Shown here: positions 19,737 to 30,333 of the stretch, in pieces | Layout of the letters: every line of letters starts with the position of its first letter | Position numbering within the stretch: position 1 is the first letter of the stretch | Notes under the pieces: model-generated | Told to the model about the DNA's origin: nothing | The model's input: only the letters and a program-made list of their open reading frames with translations | The model's database searches: none | Position numbers and translations under genes: made by a program | Assembly: GCA_013368315.1 (NCBI GenBank) | Contig: JAACJM010000078.1 | Span: 248,001-312,000 of the forward strand | Direction: 5' to 3' | Source of the DNA: Tetrapyrgos nigripes | Taxonomy: Eukaryota > Basidiomycota > Agaricomycetes > Agaricales > Campanellaceae | DNA length: 64,000 bases

Positions 19737-20492
19737 TGTAAGGGCGACTCCTGACACATGAGGCACTCGCTCAACAACTGCAGGAGGAGATCCAAAGAGA
19801 TATAAATCTGAACTAGAAGATACAAGGCTAACATACTACGCACTTACAAAAGGAGATCCAAAGAGAAAAACTCAAGGATACTTGCCTGCAGGGAAGGGGT
19901 ATATATACTTGTATGAAGGCCTGGGAAAAGATCTACAAAACTGTACAGTTGAAACAAAGTAATAGAAAGGTGGAATTGTTAAGCAGGCATGGTACGGTCC
20001 TGTACACTACTAAACGCAGTAGCAACTACGCAACTTACCTGTGGATAGAGAGTAGCTTGTAAGGCTTGTTAGAGGCTTGTAGAGCGATGAGGGTTAAGTA
20101 TAAAACTTGTTATTTGGAGGACTATCTACGAGTCCTTATATACCTTTGAGGAGGTACAAATACATGTAAACTAATACTAGAGTAACAATAAGATTCTATT
20201 GTACTTGATAGTACAATGCTGGTTTTGTACACTATTGTCGTACTACACTTATTGTCTATATAATCTTATTGTTCTATTTATAACTACTATTATTGTTCTA
20301 CATAGATGACGTTGATGGCTGCAACTGAATGCGCCAATTCAACAGGAATGATGAGAGATCAAATGATGGATGATGAAATGATGGATGATGAAACAATGCA
20401 ACAGGGATAACCAACTCAATGAAGTCCAGATAAAACAAGAACAAACAAGTCCTAAAGGAGAAGGGAAGGAAAAACGAAACTGTCCCCTTACA
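19737..20492 (-). repeat. Chromovirus 3' LTR, interrupted by a solo LTR
   Basis: Starts TGTAAGGGCGACTCCTGAC and ends GTCCCCTTACA on the plus strand. Without the nested 368-bp insertion and its 5-bp duplication it is about 383 bp and closely matches the LTR at 24582-24949. Confidence 0.93.
19977..20344 (+). repeat. Solo LTR of another element nested in the 3' LTR
   Basis: 368 bp starting TGTTAAGCAGGCATGG and ending CCAATTCAACA, flanked by GGAAT on both sides (19972-19976, 20345-20349). Ends TGTT..AACA with a 5-bp target duplication are typical of LTRs; no internal region is present, so it arose by recombination between two LTRs. A TATA-like GTATAAAAC lies at about 20099. Confidence 0.9.
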
Positions 20493-20506
20493 TCACCCCC
20501 CTACTA
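20493..20506 (-). other. Polypurine tract before the chromovirus 3' LTR
   Basis: Minus strand reads GTAGGGGGGTGATG directly before the LTR start TGTAAGG. Polypurine tracts prime plus-strand synthesis in LTR elements. Confidence 0.7.
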
Positions 20507-20508
20507 GA

Positions 20509-22283
20509 TCTGCAGTGACCTTGATGCAGCACGCCAGTTCTTGGAATGATCAGCTTGCAACACTCGCACTGTTTTAACAGCATCAGGATGCCTTGCATAG
20601 AAGTCTGCCACTGCCTTTGGAGCATGTACCAAGTCCTCTGCACACTCCCATAAATCCTCTTATGGTCCATAGCCTTTCCATTGGATGAGGTATGTCACAA
20701 GAAATGTGACAGAGTCACCAAAATAGTGACCAGTGCCTCACCTCATACTATGGGTACAAGTGTGAGTGAGTACACAATTGGTATATATAGCAGATCCCAC
20801 AATGATAGCCAGAGCTATCATTGCTGGCCTTTTGGCAAAGTGGTTTACAAGTCTGTATGGGATCAACTTGTTACAAGGTATTGCAACTTTTTCCAATGTC
20901 CATAATGACAACTATCCAAAATCTCTTTGACCTCAAACTCTTCTTCACCATCAATGATTTCAGGGTCAGGAGGTGGGTCAGGTCTATGACCAGGAATAGG
21001 ATTGTCAGTGTAATGGTTGAGTTTGATGACAGGGAAGACTGGATAGAGGTGTTTCATGGATGGGGGAATTTTCAGCTTGTAGGCACCCTTGCTGACTTCT
21101 TGAAGAACAGTGTAAGGCCCAAGCCAATGGTGACTGAGTTTCTTTGATGGATGGGTTGTGTTGATGTCAGAGCCATCCAACCAGACCTTGTCACCAGGGG
21201 TATGGTGATGGTTATAGTATTGGGCATACTCTGACTTGGCCTTTGTGAGTGCTGCCTGTGCCTCTGTCCAGCCTGACTTGAGCCGATCAACAAATTCATT
21301 AACATTCTCCATTTCTGACTGCTGTATGTGAGGCTCAAAACCCATACAAGGGTTTCAACCAGTGTCAATCATGAAGGGAGTTTGCTGAGTCAATGCATGG
21401 ACCTTATTGTTGTAGGAGAACTCAGCAGTGGGCAGTAGCTCATCCCAATCATCCTGGTATTGACTCACCCACTGGCGCAGGTAACCTTCTAGCTCTTGAT
21501 TGACATGTTCAGTCTGCCTGTCTGCCTGCGGGTGGTAGGCTGTAGAAAGTTCCTGTTTGACACCAGCCATCCTACAGAGTTCCCACATGAAGTCCACAAC
21601 AAACTGTGGGCCATGGTCAGAGCATGCTGATCTGGGCATCCCATGGTGCTTCCATACTTCCCTGAAGTAGATGCATGTGGCTCCTTCAGCAGTAACTGTT
21701 GTATGAGTCTGAAGGAAGTGACCTCTCTTGCCCAACGTGTCTATGACCACCATGACTGCATTGTACACATGAGCTTCTGGTAATTCAACAATGAAGTCAA
21801 CTGACACTGACTGCCATGGCTCAGTGGGAGTCTCAGAAGGGACAAGCTCTCCAATGGGGAGGTGACGACAAGTCTTGGTCTGCATACATAGATCACAAGT
21901 CTTGGTATACAGCCCAATGTACCGAGACATCTGGGCCACCAGTAGTTCCATGAGACAAGTTCAAGGGTCTTGAATTGTCCAGGGTGACCAGTGACCTTGG
22001 TGTCATGGTGTTGGGAGACTATGCAGCAGTGGAGGTCATGGGAAGGAGGAACATAGATCTTGCCCTGGAAATACAGCAGCCCTTCACGTTCATCCCATTC
22101 CACACTGTGAATAGAGTGAGTGTGGGACTTGTGCAAGGCTTGCACAGCATGCATGACTTGTTCCTCTAGCTCGTTTTTACGAACAGCGAAGCAGACATCT
22201 CTCATGATCTCGACTTCTTCACCAGTCAGATCTATTGCAGTAGTAACAGCAGCAATTGAGAACATCTCTGGCTTGAGTAGCAC
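20509..22283 (-). pseudogene. Chromovirus integrase and chromodomain
   Basis: 22283-21741 carries the zinc-binding N-terminal part ('HDTKVTGHPGQFKTLELV' and 'YWWPR', with the Cys pair 'CDLCMQTK' in the next frame). 21951-21355 is the catalytic core with acidic residues in 'VSVDFIVELP', 'ACSDHGPQFV' and 'YHPQADRQTEHVNQELEG'. 21345-20863 is the C-terminal region ('GDKVWLDGSDI', 'LGPYTVLQEVSKGAYKL') leading into a chromodomain ('EEEFEVKEILDSC...LQYLV'). The second half of the chromodomain ('YLIQWKGYGP') continues beyond the 183-bp insertion at 20690-20650. Chromodomains guide chromovirus integration to heterochromatin. Frameshifts near 21900 and 21350 and a TAA after 'KGYGP' show decay. Confidence 0.88.
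20693..20875. repeat. 183-bp solo LTR/TRIM-like insertion in the chromodomain
   Basis: Starts TGTCACAAG and ends CTTGTTACA (near-perfect short inverted ends of TG..CA type), flanked by AGGTA on both sides (20688-20692, 20876-20880). It contains a TATA-like GGTATATATAG near 20780. The length and 5-bp duplication fit a solo LTR of a small LTR element; a MITE with 5-bp duplication is the alternative. Confidence 0.85.
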
Positions 22284-22682
22284 AATGTCTGAATTGTCAT
22301 TGGCACCAGTACCATGATCAGGTCAGTGGGACAATGCATTGGGCTTACCCATAGTGTGGCCAGGGTGATGGTGTAACTGGAAGTCAAAACAAGAGAGGTA
22401 CAGGGACCAATGAGCTTGACGTCAATTGAGCTTCTTTGCAGTTCAGAAGTACTCCAAGTTTTTATAGTCACCTTCCTCAATAGAAATGTCATCAGGGAAG
22501 TCATCGCAGCCAAAGGTCCTGAGGTTGTTCATCTCATCTTCACCAGGGTCCAATTCAATAACATGGGGAGATGGACCTTCCTGACAACATTCCAGAGCTT
22601 AGCATTGATGATGGGCAGCAGATAGGGATAGTTGACATTCTTGTTGTACCTCCTCATGACATGTAGAGCACTGCCTTGGGCA
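22284..22682 (-). pseudogene. RNase H tail of the chromovirus; RT core absent
   Basis: In shifting frames the minus strand reads an RNase H end ('EEGDYKNLEYF', 'RQAHWSLYLSCFDFQLHHH', 'GHTMGKPNALS', 'VLLKPEMFSIA'). Between this and the protease stop at 22683 there are only about 130-200 bp reading '..RRYNKNVNYPYLLPIINAK', which is not RT-like. The ~1.3 kb coding for fingers and palm, including the YxDD motif, is missing. An internal deletion with filler DNA is the simplest reading. Confidence 0.7.
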
Positions 22683-23204
22683 TCAGCTGAGCTTGATGTT
22701 GCCACTGTTCCAATCTACCTCAGAGTTATGGGCTTGTAACCATCCATAGCCAAGAATGACGTCTTGGCTGCTGAGCTGAGTGACCATGAGCTGTATGCAT
22801 TCAGAGTGATCTTTGAAATGCAGGATGTTGTCCAAGATCTCAGTTATGGCTCCAGCCTCATTAGGAGTGCCGTCAACATTGAAGACAGGGATAGGCTTTT
22901 GAAGTTTCCAGGTTGGAATAGAGTTCTTACTGATAAACTCAGCATTGGCATAACCCATACTAGTGGCTCCACTATCAATGAGCACACTGCCAGAGATTAG
23001 AGAGGCATTAGATGTGGACTCTAGCTCTATTGGGACTGTTAGGCAACAGCTTCTGTCAGAGGAGATTACTACAGGGAGAGACACGACTGAGGCAATTACT
23101 TCACACATGGACTCAGGGACAGGGATACAATCATTATCATTGGCAGAGTCTGTAGATAAACATGTGAAGTAATTATTTTTTGACCATGAGGGCATGTCCA
23201 TCAC
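22683..23204 (-). pseudogene. Chromovirus aspartic protease
   Basis: 173 aa including 'SVLIDSGATSMGYANAEF' (active-site DSGA) and the family's second landmark 'DVILGYGWLQAHNSEVDW'. The protease would cleave the Gag-Pol precursor. The frame is open through the domain and stops at 22683 just where the RT linker should start. It overlaps the end of the gag frame by four bases (23201-23204). Confidence 0.85.
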
Positions 23205-24465
23205 TCCTGGTCCTTGGCAAAATCCTCCTGAGTGGGCTCATTCATCAGAGCAACTTGGAAATCCTGGAAAGCTGCATATGCTTCTGTGATCTCCTGCCAG
23301 TCATTGACAGACATATCCATGATGCGAACATGTTCACATTGATGGTCTGGACATGCTGCAGAGAAGTGACCAGTTTTGCCACATGTGTAGCAGGTGTGGC
23401 AGGCTAGGAACCTCTGGGAATGCCTTGGGGAAGAGGAGCTTGGGCAGGGGATGGCACATGAGGGGCAGGAACAGGGGCAGCAGCAGGGGTAGGGAACTGG
23501 ATTGGGAAAAGGGAATGACCCTGAGGTTGAGCACGAGAGGGGAAGGTAGGCTTGGATAGACCAGGGGGCACACTTTTCTGAGCACCACAGAAGATCGCAT
23601 CTTCCCATTCATGCTTATCAAACCTCTTGGCCAGGAAATACCAAGCCATGATGTCCCATTCCTGTGGATGAGCCTCTGCCTCTGCAACCTTCTTCTCTAA
23701 AGTAGGCCACAGTCCACGTTGGAATTTGAGGACCACTGTCTGACCAACATGTTTTGCATCCTCAAGTCAGGCCTTGATGGTAGGTTTGGTAGGGTTTGTG
23801 GAGTAGAGGATGGGCTCGACGTTAAGGCCAGCCATGGTGATAAGAGCACGGAATTCGTCGACATATTCATCAACAGAAGCTGTGCCCTGAAAGTAGGAGA
23901 CACCCTCTAGGGTAAGACTAGCCTGAGTGTGTTCATCTTCTGGCATGAACTCCTTGATGAACTCAGTTTTGAATTCTCGCCAGGTATCGAAGCGGGAGGA
24001 GCCGTAGAGGTGTCCATGGTCGATGAGGCTTTGGCAGTAGGTGGCAGCATGACCTGTCTGGAAATAGGACAACACCCACATGATCTTGGCAATGTCATCT
24101 TCGAAATGAACAGTGCTAGCATAAATGATTGCACTGGTCCACCAGACTCGGCCATTAGCACGTTGACCATCAAAGATGCCAGGTGGGGACACCTTAGCAT
24201 GTGAAGCTCCAGAAGAGTGATGAGAGCGAGGAGTAGAAGATGAAGCAGAGGATGGAGGTCAAGTGGGGTGGTGTGATGGGGGATTCTGGCCTTGGAGGGC
24301 GGCAAGGATTTCAGCAAGTTGCTCACTCTGACTCTGAGAAGCCTGCTCTAGATGGGCCAGATGAGTGTCGAAAGCTTCAGACATTGTGGGGGACCCAGGT
24401 AACAAGGCAGAAGGAACAGAGGGTGGAGAGAACTGAGGAGTGGAGGAGGAGTCTTGAGGAACCAT
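23201..24465 (-). pseudogene. Chromovirus Gag, frameshifted
   Basis: Pieces 24465-24259 (N-terminus with a Gln/Ser coiled-coil-like stretch), 24192-23767 (capsid-like retrotrans_gag core: 'NGRVWWTSAIIYASTVHFE', 'FDTWREFKTEFIKEFMPED') and 23736-23201 (Pro-rich region and zinc knuckle 'CYTCGKTGHFSAAC', CX2CX4HX4C) form one Gag in order. Two frame changes, near 24200 and 23750, break it. The reading order and motifs match fungal chromoviruses. Confidence 0.85.
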
Positions 24466-24581
24466 AGGAGGAGGAGCAAGAGCAGTGTGAGTGCTATCAG
24501 AGTTGCTCTCACTGGTATCTGGAGCTCAGAAGGAAATGGTTGCCAAAGACGACTAGTCTACTTGATGAGGAGTTTTCCTAC

Positions 24582-24949
24582 TGTAAGGGCGACTCCTGAC
24601 CCATGAGGCACTCGCTCAACAACTGCAGGAGGAGATCCAAAGATATATAAATCAGAACTAGAAGATACAAGGCTAACATACTATGCACCTGCAGGAGGAG
24701 ATCCAAAGAGAAAAACTCAAGGATACTCACCTGCAGAGAAGGGGTATATATACTTGTATGAAGGCCTGGGAAAAGATCTACAAAACTGTACAGTTGAAAC
24801 AAAGTAATAGAAAGGTGGAATGATGAGAGATCAAATGATGAATGATGAAACAATGCAACAGGGATAACCAACTCAATGAAGTCCAGATAAAACAAGAACA
24901 AAAAAGTCCTAAAGGAGAAGGAAAGGAAAAAGGAAACTGTCCCCTTACA
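24582..24949 (-). repeat. Chromovirus 5' LTR
   Basis: 368 bp, TG..CA ended, matching 19737-20492 and the solo LTR at 47336-47718. It lacks a ~13-bp stretch (GATGGATGATGAAAT) present in the other LTR. Confidence 0.93.
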
Positions 24950-26534
24950 GTAGGGATGACACATGACAAAATTCAGGTACAGTTCAGCAAGTTCAGTGTC
25001 CAAATTGCAGTGTGACACCTTCTAAAACAGTGTTCATTTGTGACAGTTCACTGCCAATTTGAACCCATGATTGAGCTAAAACAATGAAGTACATGCTCTT
25101 CTGAAGGAACTGTGAGCTAAAGTGTTGCTTTCAATGAAAAACGTGTGGAAGCTTGAGATTACCATTTTTGGACTGTGTGACTGAATGTACTGAACACTTA
25201 CTCGAAATTATACAGTATGATGGTCGAGGACAAAGTACAAGGTACAATATATGAGGCTATACAATAACTAAGGAATAGCCAAGATGGCCAGAGAGACTAC
25301 AGTAGGTGATTAATTATCTTGCTCTTCGCATCGAGGTATAGTCAGGAGACGACGAGTAAATGATTTAGGCCAACACGGGGTGCCCTGGAACAGCGACACT
25401 CCTGAAAATGATTTTTTGAAACACTGAGTGCCTATGTACATCATGAAAGGGCTGTGGGCCAATGCTGTGTGTGGTGAATACAAGGCCACAGTATATTGCC
25501 TTCATCAGTAAATGGCAAACCAGCTTTTTGCAACTTTTACATGACTTTTTCAGATCCGCGACATACTTTCAAAACACAGGCCCAATCACTTACTGGAAAA
25601 GTTGCTGAAAAGGTCTAGGGAAAGCTGCTAAATAGGATTAAAACCACTTCCTTGGTACCTTAGATTTATATTAGTAGTGCATTAAAAGAGATATCATTAC
25701 AGTCACTGTAAAATATGTACATGGAATGAAAGTGCTATGGTACTATAAGTAGATGGAGCCTTCCCTCAACCATCACTGCATACAATTCAGTTGTCACAGT
25801 GTACTGTCAACCAACGAAAGCGGATCCCATTGTCCTGAACATACACAGCAGTTTAGGTTCTGATATTGTGTCATGGAGAACAAGCTGACTTATCAAATGA
25901 ATATGCCCTCTTCAAAAGATATCCTGTGCCTGAAGGAGGAAGATCTCTGCGTTGGTATTAATGACAGTATAAAAGAAATGCACCATAAACTGTCCTTCCA
26001 AGGATTACACTACCTCAGTATGCAGTGTAGCAGAATAGTGGGGACAAGTCAGACATGTTGAAGGACTAGTAAATGTAGAGCACATACCTATCCATTCCTA
26101 TCTCCCCCCTGACACATCACAAGTATTCCGGTGAGCTGGGAGCTGCACTAGGACAACACATCAAATTATATCTGACCACTGGATCCTTAACCGACGTTTA
26201 CGAGGGAAGAAGATTGCCGTTATCGCCCATGGAGGCGGTTTTCTCGACAAAAAAGTCGCCGTCATCCCCACTCTCTCTCGCGGAAAACGAGTGTATAGAA
26301 CTTGTCCTCATTTCATTCGGCCTCGTAAATATATCTCAGTCAATGGTAAGAGACTGTCTGTACCTAGAGATCAAGAATAAGAATGAATATCTACTAGGTA
26401 TCAGTAAGGTAAATGAGAGATAAGAAAGAGTACTCACATCTCAGTCAATGGCAAGAGACTGAGATGTGCAGCCGCGAAAATCACTATCTAATAATACTGC
26501 ATATGTAAGCGTTTATTACTACGGCGTTCCTTTC
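24950..26534. other. Non-coding stretch with dispersed repeat fragments
   Basis: No gene found; frames are short and lack family patterns. 25448-25502 matches copies of a dispersed repeat (TGTGGGCCA ... GGTGA.TAC.AGGCCA) at 36489-36542 and 52819-52876. 26319-26328 is GGCCTCGTAA, the terminal motif of another repeat group, and the phrase ATCTCAGTCAATGG occurs twice (about 26331 and 26436), a short local duplication. Confidence 0.45.
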
Positions 26535-27450
26535 GTACTACGGCATTTTCTTCAACAGTCTGAGTAATCGCAAAAGTCGCTCCAAACCCACTGACCAATT
26601 GCACCGCCAAAAACGTCAGGATCCTCGATTTTCTCACTCTCCTCAACGGCTCATCTCTCGATGTGAGGTCTTGTCTTTGAGGAAATAAACAATCCGAAGG
26701 GTGATGCCTTTACCCTGGAGAGCGTCGAGGCCCATGAAGCAGCTACGTGCATGGACACGATCAATCAAATCAATTCCCCGACACCCGTACAGAAACGTAG
26801 CGAGTACTCATACTCACAAAAGTCCAGCCAGCACACCTATATATCAAAACCAACACATCCAGGATTTCACAAAGTCGGAAAGAGACGCAAAGCCCCCTGT
26901 GCGAGATTGGATATACGTTGTTCGACGACTGAGACGGGTTATTCTGATACGACTTGACCCTGTGCTTGGGTTTGGGGATGTGTCGCCACGGGATTGTAAT
27001 CCGTGGACTTCTCGTTAGGACCTTGACCTTGAGAAAAGATGAGATTTGGGATTGGGATGGGTTTAGGACGCTGCATGTCCTCTTCTTCATCATGTTTCTT
27101 CTCCGGACGACAAAGAACAACGATTGAAGTGGCGTGGATGGGAGCTTGAGGAATTAGGCCGTTGGAAGCTGGTACACCGATGAGACCAGAGATAAAGGTG
27201 GTTACGCCGAGAAGGAAAAAGTCCCGATGGAATCCTGGAAGTTTGCAAAGAGGGAATTCGGAGCTTTTGGCTATGAGAGACTGCAATAGATAATAGCCAA
27301 AGAAGAAAGAGAAAAGAGTCAACCTGGTTGATGGTTTGCTTGAGCTGCGCCGGACATGTATTGTTCGTCTTTCGCGTTGTGACATTTGCCACGCGTTCGC
27401 GAAAACGCTTGTGTCAGTCACGGTGGGTCTGATCCAGGGCTCACTACATT
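26535..27450 (-). pseudogene. BOR1-like borate/bicarbonate transporter, 3' part, decayed
   Basis: The minus strand has a highly conserved SLC4/BOR1 stretch: 'GVTTFISGLIGVPASNGLIP' followed by 'QAPIHATSIVVL' (about 27200-27110), preceded by 'SSEFPLCKLPGFHRDFFLLG', and followed after a Gln-rich insert and an in-frame TAA by 'VVEQRISNLAQGAL'. Further down, 26700-26540 reads 'GITLRIVYFLKDK' and, in another frame, 'SRDEPLRRVRKSRILTFLAV' and 'GFGATFAITQTV', the C-terminal transmembrane part. Family members export borate or bicarbonate across the plasma membrane. The N-terminal half is missing and stops and shifts are present, so this is a relic. Confidence 0.75.
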
Positions 27451-27562
27451 GATATATCGATATTCGCACAACTATCTCTCTCGAACCCTATTAACCCAAG
27501 AAAGGATGCAGATCTACGTCGTCCAAGTCTGTTGGTGTAAATATATTAGCCTATATCTTTCT

Positions 27563-28965
27563 TTACAAGTCAGGAATCTTCAAAGATGTATCAAGACCTT
27601 CTGCTTTCCATTTATCCTCTGACACCAGGTAATCGTCAACCAATTCCAGCAAAGTCTGTGGACGGTGAGAGTCAGTCAATGCCCAGAACACTAGGCGAAT
27701 TCGAAATCTCGTCGTACCTGCTCAACCGTCCTCAAATCCGCCGGCTTCAGCCCAGTCACCTCTTCTACCCTCTTCCAATCCAACGGCAACTTCTTCAAAG
27801 TCGCCACAGGTGGTTCTCCCTTATTCAAACGATCCTTCAACTGAGGTCGTTTCGCAGCAAGAATCTCCAGGACGTCCTTGTTATCAACTTCATGAGGATT
27901 TCCAAACAAAATACGTTTACGACCGATAGACGAAGTAGGAGGTGCGTCAAAAAGAGCGTTAACGTGGGCTTTGGCTAGGTCGCGGACATCAGTCCAGAGG
28001 ATGAGAGGAGGGTATTTGGCGTCGGGGAAGATAAAGGGGTATATGAATTTGTTGCTAAGGGATTGGTTGTCGACTTGGACGTTGAAGAATTCGCGTTCGT
28101 AGGGGCCGACAACTAAGGGAGGGAGGACTTGGGTAGTACACGTCAGCTTGAGTAGATGGGGTAGAAAGGGTTAGCGAGACGATACGTACTGACGGCTACC
28201 TCAACATCAGGGTGCTTCTCGGCCCATTCCCAAACCGCCAATTCAGAGTATTTCTTAGAGGCAGTGTAGATGGCCATTGGACTACCGTCAGCGACAGCTT
28301 GTTCTGTAGTCAAAGGGTTCCAGGCTGGATTGAACACATTGTCGAGTCAGCCACCCCAGCAAAAAGTCAAGACTACTCACCATCGTTGCGAAAGTTGTCC
28401 TCCGGGTTTCTAAGTGAGACCAATGCACCTGTGATGACGACAGATTTGACACCAGCATCTGCCGCTTGTTCAATGATGTTCAGTGTCCCTTTGATGGCAG
28501 GCTGTAGTATTTCCTATGTTAGCAAGTACATAAGGTAGGGTATCACGAATGAAAGCTGACGGCAATAATGTCTTGAAGCGGTGCCTTGTCAGGCATAGGA
28601 GATGCCACATGAATGAGTCCATCGACACTCTTGAAGATCTCCTTGTCTATCTGTCCATTGAAGATATCATCCACTTCAACGACACGAAGCTTTTCGCCAT
28701 ATTTTTCGCTAGATCTTTTAATGTAGGCTGCGTTTGCACCACGAGCGAGCCTGTTGAAGAGAGATGGTTCAGAAAGACACCAGTACAAATATCAGATCCG
28801 ACTCACGCTACAGCATTGTATCCCTGGTCCAAAGCAGTCTTGACAACATGGGCTCCAATAAATCCTGAAGCTCCAGTAACCTGAAAAAGATGGACAAGTC
28901 ATGATCAATAATCCAATTCGACAACCAAGGATGAGTGACCGTACGAGAACAGTTCGGGGTGCCAT
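27563..28965 (-). CDS. NAD(P)-dependent reductase/epimerase (dihydroflavonol-reductase-like, extended SDR)
   Basis: Seven exons (28965-28945, 28880-28807, 28750-28561, 28513-28381, 28324-28190, 28127-27718, 27655-27563) with GT..AG introns join to 351 aa ending in TAA; all phases agree. The start MAPRTVL runs into the Rossmann motif 'VTGASGFIGAHVV' (GxxGxxG), then 'DGLIHVASPMPD', the catalytic 'YTASKKYSELAVWEW' (YxxxK) and 'VAVILPPLVVGPYER'. This is the extended SDR set seen in DFR/cinnamoyl-CoA-reductase-like and methylglyoxal-reductase (Gre2) families, cytosolic enzymes reducing carbonyl groups with NADPH; the exact substrate cannot be told. The first intron splits the protein after residue 7. 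It lies 113 bp from the BOR1 relic and looks intact. Confidence 0.9.
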
Positions 28966-29426
28966 CTCTGAGAAGGCTTGAAAGAACTTTCTCTGCATTT
29001 ATAGTCCCAGCCTTGTGACTTCTGACGTAGGCTCGTACGCACTCCAATTCTTTTAAAGCCGTGAACGCGTACACATCCCAATTCTTTTCAAGCCGTGACG
29101 CTTACACATAACGTCTCATTTTTGGATCATGGAAGCATACACCTAACATGTTCCAAGCCGTAAACGTATATGCTGTACGTATGGCATGCATTTTTCTGCC
29201 GTGGATGCGGAGCTATAGATACGACGTCACATCCAATAACAACCAATATTCCGTGGCTAGAAGTTAGGAAAATGGTGCTCGGGGACGGATTCGAAAACTC
29301 TTTAGATTTCCAAAGCCTCGGAAAGCGAACCGAGCCAATCGGATCACTTCCGATGAATTTCTGAAGCACGAAAACCTTTCGTTTTCAAACGAGTTTCATG
29401 TCGCTGGAAAGCCTGACCTTTTCGAA
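28966..29426. other. Upstream region with short repeated AAGCCGT motifs
   Basis: Three to four loose copies of AAGCCGTRAACGYRTA with flanking ACACA occur at about 29050, 29092, 29155 and 29472, partly as a ~40-bp tandem (TTCTTTTAAAGCCGTGAACG / TTCTTTTCAAGCCGTGACGC). They lie upstream of the reductase gene and may be regulatory or a decaying minisatellite. No gene is seen. Confidence 0.4.
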
Positions 29427-30016
29427 CTAACTTTTGGCCATGGAATATTGGTCGATGCTGGGTGTGCGTGTCTTTTCAGGCCGTAGACACGCATGCGCGT
29501 TGTGTATCTTACAGGCTGCCATGAACCCCCTGGTGCTAGCCAAACGAGATTGACCGAAATCACAGAGACAGGCTCGGAAAGAGTCGGTGACGAGTACGTT
29601 GTCCTGCATAGACGAGGAGAGATGAGTGGTAGGAGGACACAAGTTACTTATCAGAATTAGGCCACAGTGAGACGTTAGACAAACACATGTTTCAAATCGC
29701 CATCAATAATGTTTTCTCTGTGTAGATATTTTACTCCAGACACAATATCGTATACCTGAAAGGAATGGGAATAAGGAATTGACTCCACTGTAATCGAAGG
29801 ACATACTAGAGTATACATCGCTGTCTCCTCCTCCCCGGGTATCTTATTCTTCAACATAACCGAGAGATTCCCATTATTTATATAGGGAGAGACAAAGCAC
29901 ATATCCTCCCGTTTATTATCCTTGTAGCACATCCCAAGGAAAGGTAATACCTCCAAAGGATGGCTTCCCTGGACAATCATATAGAAACTAAAGGAAAGGG
30001 TTAACATCGCTGCCAA
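29427..30016 (-). pseudogene. Protein kinase catalytic-domain fragment (tyrosine-kinase-like)
   Basis: Minus-strand exons read 'HPLEVLPFLGMCYKDN' and 'NNGNLSVMLKN' (hinge), then after a short intron 'VYDIVSGVKYLHRENI' and 'IDGDLK', and after a second intron 'DNVLVTDSFRACLCDFGQ' with the DFG motif. This is the central part of a TKL-type kinase. The catalytic-loop His is replaced (DGDLK instead of HGDLK), the ATP-binding N-lobe is not found and the C-lobe beyond 'SRLAST' is missing. It looks like a fragment rather than a working kinase; MITE-like repeats start 160 bp upstream of its N-terminal side. Confidence 0.65.
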
Positions 30017-30333
30017 TGATGAAGTAGATTGTCCTTGCCAGAAGTTGGCAAGTCTTGAAGAGCAAACGCAAAATGAAATGAAATAAAATAAAAGTAGAAA
30101 ATAATAAACATAGAATACTCTAAAGACAGACGCAGGCTAGCACTAGAAGCACTTCGGTCCTTCACTTTCTGACATCACTAAACCAACACAGTGGTAATTC
30201 CTCTCCCAATGTCTAAGGATGCCCATGAGTTGGGGTGAAGTGTGGAGGAAGTGTCAGCTTTGGTTTGGAAGTCAAGACGCGAGACAGACGGTCGCCGGTC
30301 ACCGGTCACCGGTCGGCGTTCACATCTGTCGTT

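Larger units (their letters stand above)
19737..24949 (-). mobile_element. Ty3/gypsy chromovirus, RT-deleted, with nested insertions
   Basis: Two LTRs of the same family flank a minus-strand gag-pol: Gag with zinc knuckle, aspartic protease, RNase H remnant, integrase and a C-terminal chromodomain. The chromodomain and the TG..CA LTRs with a polypurine tract at the 3' LTR mark a chromovirus. The reverse-transcriptase core is missing. The 3' LTR (left) carries a 368-bp solo LTR and the chromodomain a 183-bp solo LTR. The flanks (GTACA left, GTAGG right) do not match as a target duplication, so the ends may have been exchanged by recombination. A solo LTR of the same family lies at 47336-47718. 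Confidence 0.92.

Noticed and set aside
24582..24950. Target duplication for the whole chromovirus
   Set aside because: Flanks GTACA and GTAGG agree only in GTA; not enough to claim a duplication.
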